A DNA stretch of 64,000 nucleotides, taken from Tanypteryx hageni. Its lineage: Eukaryota; Arthropoda; Insecta; Odonata; Petaluridae. The position numbers and the translations under genes are program-made. The number at the start of each line of letters is the position of its first letter. Positions within the stretch are counted from its first letter, which is position 1. The stretch is from positions 8,641,082-8,705,081 of the forward strand of contig CM054118.1 of assembly GCA_028673005.1 (NCBI GenBank), given 5' to 3'. The notes below the pieces were generated by a model. The model had not been told where the DNA came from and ran no database searches. It saw only the letters and a program-made list of their open reading frames with translations. Positions 14,331 to 26,737 of this stretch are shown piece by piece.

Positions 14331-17300
14331 ACACAAAGATTTAAAATTAACACAAGTCTCTTTTCAGATTGAAAACTTGCATGACTTAAGTTCCTCAGTT
14401 CATAAAAATAATACTACAAGAAACAGTGAAAAAACTTACAGCTAATTCTTCAATTCCTCTCATAATATTAGCAGCCATTTCCTCAACTTTTGTTCGTTCG
14501 GCCTGCATATTCTTCATTTCATTTTCTGCATCCTGGATTTCACGCTCCAATCTTGTAATACTATCACGAGATTTCTTGGCATTCCTGTGTTTATAAATGA
14601 CAATACAAACTTTCAGATAAAGTAATTTCAGATTGAAACAAAGGAATCCATGCAGCTTACAAAATTTTAATGAAACTTTAATTAAAGATTCTTAGTTCTC
14701 TACAAAAATTACTAAAACTCACTAGAGTAAAAATAGATAAATGTGAGAGCTTTTAATTTCTTCAAATATTTTGCAATTCCTAACCAGAAATTCCAATTTT
14801 ATAAGCTTACACCAAAATAACTGAAACACCTTCATAAACTAAAGAAAATGTATAGTTTGGAGAAATCAATTCTCCTAAAATGAACTTTTCATGCAACAAA
14901 TTTATGGGCGACGAACTGACCGCAACGAGTTGTTGTAGAACCAGAATATGGTTACACATTTAATTGATGTTTTTTAAACAAATGAAACAAGATAAAATAA
15001 TTGTATCTACTGAAATTTTTCATTGCAAACTTACGATCCAAATTTCAATTAAGACTACTAATTTTTTTAAATATGTACATTAAAAAATTGGTTTTTCTCA
15101 AACAAAAATTTATCACAAACCATTACAATTAATGAACAAACTAGTATACCTATACTGAATATGTGCTTGACATATTCACCAAGTACATTAAGTGAGAAAT
15201 TAGGTCAGAAAATCATTTTTCTGTTTTGACAGACTGCTAAAAGGGGATCATCTTAGATACTGAGTTGCATTGAATTCAGGTAAATACAATATATAACAGT
15301 GGTACGTGCAAATGTGTTGGGATGGAAGCATTGAAAGTGGAGCTAATCAATCGGCAAGTTGGCCACTTTACCTTAATAAGCAAAAAACATCCCTGCAAAA
15401 AACATACGTAAACTCCATTCACCCTTGTTTAGTTCTCTGATTGATGTATTAATATTAGTCAAGTGATTAGTGTTGGTGGAGTTATTTTCTATATTTTTGA
15501 ACCCTCATATTATTTGTAATGAATCAAAAGTGTGAAAATATATGTGCTAAGGATGTTTCTGAAAAGAAACAAAGAAAAACTGTCACTTTCTGTGAAACTT
15601 GAAGTAATTCAACAAATTGAAGGTTGAGAATGGCAAGTTGATGTTTGCAAAGCTTTGAAATTAGCGGGATAGACAATATGATAAAATGCTATATATTTTA
15701 TATGATCATAAAAAGCATGATTTTATCTATTTTAATTGTTTCTCTGATTTAAGCACGAAAATATAACTTATATTGGGAATTCATTAGCATTGAGAGCAGG
15801 TTGGAAGCACAGATCAAATCGATTTACATTCATTTTTATGATGAAAATTCCCTCAATATGGTTTCAGTTGATGCTCTGTTTTTCAAGAACCAAGTAAAGA
15901 GCACTAAGTGAGGGATGCCTGTAGTACATAGCCATGGTTGCAACTAGAGTTTTGGAACTGGGAATTCCCACTCCCGGTTCCCGGGAATTTACTCAATATT
16001 TCTTATTCTCGATTCCCAGGAAAACTTTTAATGATTCCCAGGAATTGTTCGTTTAAATTTTGTGCAGAGTCAAGCTTTTCCAGTATTGCCTTCATAACTG
16101 GTTGTTTTAGATATTCCTCTGAATTTCAGCCCCAAATGATAAACTATCAAAATTAGTTTTATTTTTTTTTATTTTATGCATATTGTACCTTTCAATAGAA
16201 TTTCTGATAATTCTACTAAATATTTTTTCAGTGAATGATATTTAGTAACTGAGTTATTAGGAGTATGAGATTAAGGACCAGGTTGTGTTTCTCGCTATTA
16301 ATTCAATTTTAATGAAACTCTAATACATCAAAATAGCTACTTCTCGCACCCGTGAATATCGTTTAAAATAAAGTCCAAAGGTAATGGTTGCATGTATCTG
16401 AAACTAGGCACTGAAGTGAACTACCTTCCTCTTCTATTCTTCTTCCTTCCCCCATCCCTCCTCCCCTAATCGACCAAATTAGCTACTCTAACCAAGTGAA
16501 TTATGTATAATTATATATAAAAACGGGAAAGTTTTTTATGAAATTTCATGAATAGATGCGACGCGAATCTATTATCCGAGTCAATGGTACCCAATTACAC
16601 GAACCGGCAACAATGCAAATCACTAAGAATGCATCAAATTCTCACGTTAAAAACTGATGCATTGATCAATTCGACACTTATTCAAAAACCTATGGCAGGA
16701 AAACAAACTTTCGTTCTTTCAGCCGTTCGTTGTTTCAAGTCTCGAACCCCTATGATGATTTTAAATGATTTTAATATGCAAAACTCTAGTTGTAACGTTT
16801 TATGTTCTGTAGCATAAAAATCTCCATCAATAATAATATCAACCTAAACTGCATCTTTCAACACAAAATAAAAATGAAAAGCTTTAATAAAATTCCTAAA
16901 TGTTACTAGAAGCAGCATATTTGGAACAATTTTTTAATGGGATTTAGAAATATGACAATTAATATACAGGCCTCTTTTAGATACTTGATAGATATTCAAT
17001 GGATATAATTACTTATCTACAAACAGGCAATCATAAATTCATATGATACTAACCTTTCAGAAGTTTTAATGGCCACTTTGAGGCGACGAATTTCAGCAGA
17101 AATTTTTTCTATTTTCTTGACACATTCATCAAGCTTCTTTTGAGCAGTTTTTGTACGACTACCAGTAATTTCCTTAATTTTGTTGGACAAAGCTTCCACT
17201 TTGACCTGAACTTCCTCAGCATATCCATTTTCTTTTTTGTATACTATTAAAATCAAAGAGAATTATTATTTAATAAAGACTGCAAAGCACTATTAAAGAC

Positions 17301-20300
17301 ACAACTAACAACCATTATAAAACAGTAGGATCTAAAAACCACTAGGTATATAAAAACAATGCACAAAATATTGCAGGGCAATTATGTTCTAAAGATTTGA
17401 ATTAAATAGGAGACATATGGTAATTAATACTCTACATTAATATTTTTATGGAACCAAATCCTCCATTTATGAAGTGAAAATAAAATATTTAATTGGACAA
17501 GTAATCAATAAAACAAGCTGCCACCAAACCACACTAAGAGGACATTTGCAAGCCAATAGGATGCACCAAGATTGTAAAATAAAATGTTCAGAAATGACAT
17601 TTCAGTCCATGTATTTACACTTGCCTTATTTCCAGGAACAGAAAAGTTAATGCAGCATAATAAAATTAACCAGTAAGATTATTTAACGAGTTCAGCATAC
17701 ATGTAACACTGCAGTTTTTAAAAAGGTATCAAAATAAAATTTTTTGTTTATTATATTTTTATAGGTGTCAATTAAAAAACAAATACTCACTCTTCTCACT
17801 GCTTTCCACAGCTTCAGACAATTTCCTTAATTTTGAAGCTTCTGGAGTCGCTCTTCTGAGAGCTTCCTCCTGCTGCTTCAACTGGATCTTGTTCAGTCCT
17901 TCCATCTCAATAAGAGACTGAGTAAAAATAAAGAAAATAATAAACTTCAGATATAGTAAAACACAGGTCAAGAACCTGAATGAACAAAAAATTATTTTCA
18001 TTTTGCTTTACACCTCCTTTTTGAACTTCATTTGCTTGCAGCTCGCAACTTTGCACTTAACGGTAAAATTTTTAAAAGCGTTTACTTTTGTTTTGTACTG
18101 ATTATTTGCATTTCACGTCATGCATTTGCGATGACAAGTATGAACTCTCCCTACTTTTTTATTTCAAAGTTCGGCTTAAACTTTGGCACCCTAGAAAAGA
18201 ACTTATTATTATTATTATATTATATTTATAATGCTCATTATTAGCAGTTTTTGAAGTAAACAAACATGGTAACTCTAAACTTAATTATTTTGTAGCTCAG
18301 TTTGAACTTCACCGCCAACACAGCTATTTTCAATAATGAAACTTTAGTTTTAAATTTAAAGAAATGCCATCATTTTGGAATGTAAGGTTTTCATTTGCTA
18401 TTATCTTTGTGTACATATTTTGAATGTAATTTAAGGAAATGTTTATGTTATTTTGTTTTGTTAGGGTTTCATTGTGAATTTTTTTTTTTAATCTAAGAAA
18501 TGCTACATCTTGTAATGGTAAGATTTTCTGCCGTGTATTTTGAAGAGTTGGATAAATCCAACTTTGTGAGTGTTACAATTGACGCTTCCAAAAGAAGGAC
18601 ATAAAAGTCATACCAGTGATAGCGTGCTATTTTCTTCCACAGGCTGGTTTAAAGTAAAAGTGCTTGACTTTAATGAAGTCCTCGGAGAAACATCAGAAAT
18701 ATTGACTGATTACCTTGTTTCTTGAATAAAAGAACATCATCTTATGAATAAAATTGTAGGATTTTGTGGTGATAATTGCTACATGAATTTCGGAGATGTG
18801 AAAAGAAAGGGTGAAAATGTATTTTATCGATTGAAATGCGAAATTGGCAGAAATATCATTGGAATTGGCTGTGCAGCATGCATAGTACACAACAGCATCC
18901 AAAATGTGATTGATATTCTACCGATTGATATAGAAGCCCTTGCAGTAATGATTTATAAATATTTCCACATATACACTGTTCATGAAACTCAACTAAAGTA
19001 ATTTTGCGAATTCGCGAGATTTCTTTCCATTTTACCGGCTTTGGAAGGACTTCTTGATATGTTTGAAGGTCTAAAAAAACTATTTTGATTCACAAGAACA
19101 GTGCCCACTAATAATTTTTTAAATGTGGAGAAATGTATTTGCGATTTGTTCTCAGACAACTGTTTATTTAATAAAATAATAGTGATGAGAAAGGGACGAA
19201 GTTTGAAGATAGGTGGATTGAACTTTTTAGACATTTTCTAGAACAGAATACATATTTCAATTGTCAATCTAACGAAAGTTATTGAATACGTATTCTGTTT
19301 ACCCAAAACATCAGCATCAGTATAGCGACTTTTTTCGATTATGAATAACGTGTGGTCCCTAGAACAAAGTTGCACGGATGAAAATACAGTACGAGCAATA
19401 TTGCTCTGTAAAATCAATATTGATTTGACTTGTGAAGAACTTGACGCTAAAATCAAAAATGATAAAAAGTTTTTGGATAAATTTGTTTGGCAGCAAATAT
19501 AACTCGTTTAATAAACAGTAAGATTTTTGTATATTGTATTCATTTGGTATTGTACTGATATATTAAAAATATTTCGCGTTTTCTCTTGTAGATATTTTGA
19601 CAACCCTCTCCCTGTCTCCTCATCCCCATAATATTCTTTTTTGGTTGTTTAAAAATGTATAAAATGGAAAAGAATAGAAATAATGTATATTTAAACAATA
19701 ATACATATAATAGCCGTTGTCCATAACATAACACTGGCATCATCAATGGCACATTTTAACACGTTTTTAACAAACTTTCTGATTAGGTGGAATGTTGAAA
19801 TTTTGCAGGAATGTTTGATTCAGATATAAAAATTAAATGACAAAAAAATACAAAAAAAGACCCAGGTTCGACTCCATTTACCGTAAGATAACACATAAAA
19901 AGCGACTTTTTCAAGTGCAGGCTTTTATTCTTTTGGAAAAATTGATGCACGATCTTCGAATATGAACTATGTTTTAGGAATATTAATGAAGTTTCTTATT
20001 CCATTCATCTTTTTCTGCCTATCATTCGAAATCTCTCATATATTGGGAAAATATCAACTTTTAAACAAGTTTTGTCATGCTGACCACGTCATTGTCAAAC
20101 TTCCAGGAACAATTGTTGTCTCAACCCGCATACATGTAATATATACGAGCGAATAGATTGCCTTCAATTATCGTAGGACTTTTCACAAAATTACATAATT
20201 CTAATGGGACTGGGATTTAGTTTGGATTCTTTTGCTTATCTAAACGACTATATAGATGTAGAGTAAGAGAGGGGGGATGTGAGGAGGGAGATAGGAAGGA

Positions 20301-23300
20301 AGGGTTATAGAATGGAAGGTACATACAAAGTAAGGGTGGTATAGAATTAGTCTATTTTTCCAGAGAAGAGAGAAAGGAGAGGGAGGATGGGAGGGAGGGA
20401 GGATGAAAGGGAGGGAGGATGGGAGGGAAGATGGGAGGGAGGATGGGAGGGAGGGAGGATGGGAGGGAGGGAGGATGGGAGGGAGGGAGGATGGGAGGGA
20501 GGTACGATGGGAGGGAGGTACGATGGGAGGGAGGTACGATGGGAGGGAGGTACGATGGGAGGGAGGTACGATGGGAGGGAGGTACGATGGGAGGGAGGAA
20601 GGATGGGAGGGAGGTAGGATGGGATGGAGGGAGGATGAGAGGGAGGGAGGTAGGATGGGAGGGAGGGAGGATGGGATGGAGGGAGGATGGGAGGGAGGAG
20701 GATGGGAGAGAGGAAGAGAGAAAAGGAGGAAGAATGGGAAGTTCCTTAAATTTAATACTTAATCCACGCATACCCGTCATATTTGATGGGCAATTACGCT
20801 AATCTTATATATATTTTTCTTACACCGTCTGCAACAACTTCCACCATGCGCCACCAGACTGTGCCACTGACTGACTGTAATATTTTTAACAAACTTTCCG
20901 AGTAGGTAGAAGTTTGAAATGTGGTAGGAATGTTTGCCTCTTATAGTAAAAGCCATTTAACCAACAAAATCCTAAAACAGACACGGGTTCGACTCCAGTA
21001 GATAATTTCTATTTCCCATAAAATAACACGTAAAAATCGATTTTTGGACTTACAGGAATTTATTCTTTTGCAAATTAAAATTAGAGAGAATTTACCTACG
21101 ATCTGTGAACCTGAAAGAAAAATAAACAGCGTTTCTCGCATTTTGCTTACGATACAAAATCACTCAAGTTCTGTTTAAATCATATTTATTTAAAAATATA
21201 AGCTTTTTAAGGATATGTTGCCCTTCTAGCCGTGTCATTGTTAAACCTCGAGATTGTATTGTCGCCTTAATCCATATACTATAGGTATGCATACAGAATG
21301 CGTGCTTTGAATGCTTTAATACGTGAGAGGAGAGAGAGAGAGACAAAATTAAATGTTACATAGATTAAAAATAAATTTTGGGGTTATAAGAATTGTATGC
21401 ATAATGTATTTCTTTGTCAACCAATTTTTTATTCTTCCAAAACTATTTTTTCTCTCTGGAACACTCAATTATGTGAATTTTATATTTATTGCTTACTTTT
21501 TAGTCCATATAAAAGTTGGTTTCATTAATTTTTTATTTCAATTTTAACTTAATACTTCATTCACGCATACCCGTCATATTTGACAGGCAATTATGCTAGT
21601 AAAAAATAAAAGACTAATCGTCCCTGATTTTGTCCTGGTCATGTTAGATATGTCCCGGATTTGTCCTGGTTTCTTATCTTCAGAAATCGTTTTTTCCCAG
21701 TTTTGATCCTTGAACATATGGTAACCCTAACCAACTGCTATATTTACATTACGTCTTATGGGAAAATAGGACTTGCATTTCGCAAATTTGCATTTCGTGT
21801 CAGTTATCCAGAACCAATTATTTGTGAAGTTCAAAAAGGTGATATATTTAATGAATAAGAATTATAATGAATAAATATTGAGGGACTATTTCTATATTGC
21901 CAGAAATGTCCCCATTTGGAGAAAAACAGACTTCCATAAAGTGGATAGGCAATTCCTATAGCCAGAAAATACTTGAATGAAACAAATATGCAATCTAAAT
22001 GCAAAGGAGCCATCCTCCGTTATATAAGTAGGTAACGTGAAAAAATTTCAGACATGGGGAGTCAGAGGCATAACCTTGTAATACTAATCATTGCTGTTAA
22101 AGAGTTATAAACAGTCCACTGAGCCTTGTGACAGGCACTGTAAGTTTAAACCAATCACACTTAACTGCTATCCTTCAGTTGCCATGAAGCATGAAAGAGT
22201 ACACATTCCTGCAATGATTTTGTAGGAATTTAAAATTGGTTTAAATGTGACCCAATCTCTTGAATGCTTTAGACATGGAATGTGAAGGTAGATACTTTGA
22301 AAAATGTAATATTTAAAATAAAGGTATCATTGTTCTTTAATCCATGTCTCAAAACTCATCAAGTAGCCTTGGACCTTCCTATTGTGCTTAATTGTGCAAT
22401 TTTTACTGTTTTCTTTTTATCTATATTATATGTCAAATTTTTCAATTTAATTTTGATGTAGTTATGCAAATTGTGGGTTCTAAAAACCCCTATTCAATGC
22501 TGAAACTAACCGAATCTCTGCACGAAAGCTACTGCGTGATGGAAGGGGATGCAGGCACTGTTTACCTGTTTTGTGATGTCTCTCACTCTTGAGATGAATA
22601 TTTTTTAGCCAAATTTCCAGAATGGAAATAGAGTTATAGTTTTGTCATTGTGTCTGTCTGTTCTCTCCTATTAACTTTTGAACCAATAGACCGATTTTCA
22701 TGAAACTTGGTGGAAATCTCGTGCTACATTGGTTGAGCTCCCGAGGATAGTTTTTGTTTCGAAGATTGAAGTCCCGGGTTAGATTCCAGGAAATAACCTT
22801 CCCATTTGATTTACATGAGAAATCTGAAATTCATCGTGCAGGATAATAATCTCTTGCACATTAAAATATCTTAGAATTGTAATATTGGAGCGAGTTTTGT
22901 ACTATTCTCTCAGGAAGGGAATGAAGATTCTAATTTTTATTGTAGAATTTTGCTTAACGATTGTATTTGTTAGAATTTCACAGAAATACTGGCAATTTTG
23001 CAGTTTTTATCACTCATTACGAGAGTGTTGCCATAGTAACAACTATTGTTGCACTCAGATTCGGTATATTCTAATATGTACATGCATTATTTTTGCCGCA
23101 CAAATACACATTATCAATTTAATATTCCGTTCGAATGTATTTGTAGTATCTTATAATGGTAAATTATGAAATTTGGGAACACAAAGAGCTACATATTTGC
23201 GATGACTTTAAAAAGCCAATATAAGTATTAAATAAATGATTAAATGGAAAGTAGGCATCATAAGATCTGTTTGGATCATCTTGTTTTCTTATGCATCAAA

Positions 23301-24239
23301 ACTTGAGAGGTATATGGAAAGGGAGGATGGTCTTGCATTTAATAAAAATAAACACGTTCTTCAAAAGGTATTCTTCATACATAATGCACATTGCAAAATT
23401 CCATTGAGATCGATGAATAATGAGCACATTATACTTGGGAATTTATGGAACATCAAAAAGAATTCAAAAGAAAAGTCACCTGAATTTCCATTAACTTCCT
23501 CTCGAGTCCAGCTTTAGCTTCTCTGTAGCTCCTATTGAGACAATCCTTCTGCTCAGTCAGAGCCATTTGTCTCGACCTGAGTTGATTCACCTTTATAGTG
23601 AGTTCCTTAACTTTTCCTTCAAGGCTCTCTAACTCACGAGGATCAACAGAATCTAGGGATGCACGATTTAGAGACTGGCCTATCCTTCCCCGAGCAACCT
23701 TCTTGCCACCACCAGACATTGTACCTGTAAGGAAACAAAGGTTCATTTAACTATTGCCTCAACCAAAGAATACTCAAGGACTTTTAATTTCTTATCCCGA
23801 CATAATTTTTTCAATTTTAAACTGGAGATTTCTGTAATAAATGTATAATACCCTCGCTATCTCTGGTTTTGGCCACCAATGGTAAACTTTTTGTGATAAG
23901 CAAATGACATGGTATATAAATTCTGTAGCTGTTGTTAAAAAGCAAACATCTACTGTATGAACATTCAAAGGTTTTAGTACTGATATATGTATATCGATAG
24001 GTTATAAGTTCAGTAAATGATAATAATAATAGCATTATGAACAAAAATAATGTATAAAATTATATATAAAACACAGAAAGAATATTAGGTGAGTCTTTTC
24101 AATGTCTAAAAGGAAATTAATTAATCTTTAAGATCATGATCTTTGTCACACTTTATACGTTCTGTTTGAATGACAGCAGCTAAAATTTTGAAGAATGAAA
24201 AAGCAGTCTTTTGCATACGTTTCATTTAATTCATTACTT

Positions 24240-24324
<85 letters not shown>

Positions 24325-25736
24325 CAACTTACGGAAAAGGAAAGGTAAAATGAATATATGGATGTCAACAAGGTGTTGGGATGAGGAAACCCAGTGAGCA
24401 CTCACCAATCAGACGACTTCAGGTTGGCGAGGCCCCGGGGATGTCGAAGCGACACACGTAAAATAACACAAAAACACAGAAACATCACAAACGTAAAGCT
24501 TTCGGAACTACTCCTTCTTCAGCTACAGAGAGAGAACTGATGGCGGTGACACTGGGTGGAGGCATGGGGGTGGAAGGGTAGTGCGGAAAGGTCGAGGATT
24601 GGAGGAAACGGAGGGGGTTGGGGATGGGTAGGGTGTTGGAAGAAGACAGAAAGGGTGTGAAAAGCTATCGAAGGTTGAGGCCTGGGGGAGTGAAGGAGTT
24701 TAGGAGATGGATATGCGAAAGCTCCCACTGACGGAGTTGGGGAGCCGAAGCATTGTCAGGGAGAGCGCGAATGACTCTCACTGTGAAGCAGTTGTTGAAC
24801 TTTAAATTACGTTTGTTCGCATGAACGGCCACCGACAGCGGTCGTTTGAGAATGACGCTGTTGCGGTGGCCATTCATGCGGATGTTGAGGGGATTGCTGG
24901 TGAGGCCAACATAAAAGGCGGGACATTGGGTGCATCTCAGGAGGTAAATGATATTGCGGGTGGTGCAGTTGGTGGTGGAAGTTATGTGGTAGGTGATGTT
25001 GGTTGTGGGACTGGAGAAGGAGTTGCAGGGGGGGTTTATTGGGCATGTTAGACATCGGGGTCTACCGCAGGGGTAAGATCCGGCAGGGTGTAAAGGCGTG
25101 GGTGCTGGGGGTTCTTTCTTCCATAGAATATTTGCCAGATTAGGGGGACTGCGGAAGGAGAGCATCGGTGGTCTGGGAAATGGGATCTGGTGAGGGGAGG
25201 ATGAGAGGATAAGGTGGGCGGCTTTCAGGATGTTTTTCAGAATGTCGTGGATGCCGGGGAAATACAGGGTGGTTAGGGTGAGTTGGAGGGTGGAATCGGT
25301 GGTGGTGTGGGTATTGAGGTGGGAGTTAGGGGTGGCGGGTGCGACTGCCCGCCGGATTTGGTCTCGGATCAGATCCGGCGTGTATCCGCGCTGTAAGAAG
25401 CCATGTTCGAGGGTGGAGCAGTACTCGGACAGGGAATCTCTGTCCGAGCAAATTCTCCGCCCTCGTCGGGCTAGGGCATAGGGAATAGAGGTTTTGGTGT
25501 GGAGGGGATGGCAGCTGTTGAACTGGAGATATTGAAGGCGGTTGGAAGGCTTGAGGTGCACGCTGGTGTGGATTTTGTTTTCCCGGATGGAGAGATCGAC
25601 ATCTAGGAAGGTGATGTTGGAGGCAGAGAAGTGGTGGGTGAAGGAAAGCGTGGGGTGGGATGAGAGGCATTGTAAAAAGGATTGTAGCGAGTCGGGTCCA
25701 TGTGTCCAGAGAAGAAAAATATCGTCATGTTGACCT

Positions 25737-25788
<52 letters not shown>

Positions 25789-26149
25789 TCATGCGATTTC
25801 AAGCTCATTGGGTGTTACTGGATAAGTCCGAATACAGAACTGCACTTGATGATGAGTTCACTGCCAGTGCTGTTGCCGATATTAAAGGCGAAATAATCAC
25901 TTTTGCTACAGACCAACTGAACCAGCAGCAACCTCGGGATGATTACAGAGAACTCCTGGAAATCTCTATCACCTTTCTTGGAAGTGAACTACATTATATA
26001 CAATATATACATATATTACATTATATTCGACATCCCCGGAGCCTCGCCAACCTGAAGTCGTCTGATTGGTGAGTGCTCACTGGGTTTCCTCATCCCAACA
26101 CCTTGTTGACATCCATATATTCATTTTACCTTTCCTTTTCCGTAAGTTG

Positions 26150-26232
<83 letters not shown>

Positions 26233-26697
26233 GGTAAACTTCCAGAAGTCGACCATCTATAACTCGAATTTTCCATTAGTCTAAGGGAATATTTTTTCTT
26301 AACCTCAACAATGTTCGTTAATTGATAGTAGCTCAATAACTTTGGCTAAGATTAATAAAGGTGAAATACTCCTTTAGCCAAACAATTAGACGGTCACTGT
26401 TGTAACAGGTTTTACCCCTGACGATGCCCACCTTGTGGGCGAAATGCATTGGGTTTTGTAACCCTCTAATTGTTTGGCTAAAGGAGTATTTCACCTTTAT
26501 CAACAATGTTCATTAAATGAACTTCTATAATTCGAAGTTTATATCTATCGAGCTATTTTTCTTTCCTCTGAGATTGGAGTTATTGAAGTTTTACTGTGTG
26601 TGTGTGTGTGTGTGTGTAAATAAATAAATAAATATATATACATATATATATATATATATATTTGTTTATATATATATACATATATATATATATATTT

Positions 26698-26737
<40 letters not shown>

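Larger units (their letters stand above)
18011..21842 (+). mobile_element. hAT-like element, inflated by insertions
   Basis: Ends CACCTCCTTTTTGAACTTC and (reverse complement) CACCTTTTTGAACTTC. Its left ~530 bp is repeated at 50265-50790, and its right end (21740-21842) is repeated at 51176-51283. The central transposase remnant is annotated separately. The interval 19540-21600 holds two tandem Helitron-like units. Confidence 0.65.
24323..26151 (-). mobile_element. Penelope-like retroelement, copy 1, with 124-bp inverted arms
   Basis: 24323-24446 and 26028-26151 are inverted copies with one visible mismatch. They run from AACAACTTACGGAAAAGG to CGGGGATGTCG. Both outer ends abut (TA)n tracts (24243-24322 and 26152-26220). 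Between them on the minus strand lies the end of a reverse transcriptase plus a GIY-YIG endonuclease. Inverted and split terminal repeats are known for Penelope-like elements. Confidence 0.85.

Noticed and set aside
14173..14445. Frames with long IYIYIY runs here and at 26066, 26121, 63771 and 63811
   Set aside because: Translated (TA)n microsatellites.
20352..20802. Long open frames on both strands rich in Gly/Arg or Pro/Ser
   Set aside because: They are direct products of the GGGAGG minisatellite, and every frame is open because the unit lacks stop codons.
24807..25670. Open frames overlapping the Penelope-like gene on both strands
   Set aside because: They run across the RT/endonuclease in other frames with low-complexity content; only the 24665-25734 frame has family motifs.
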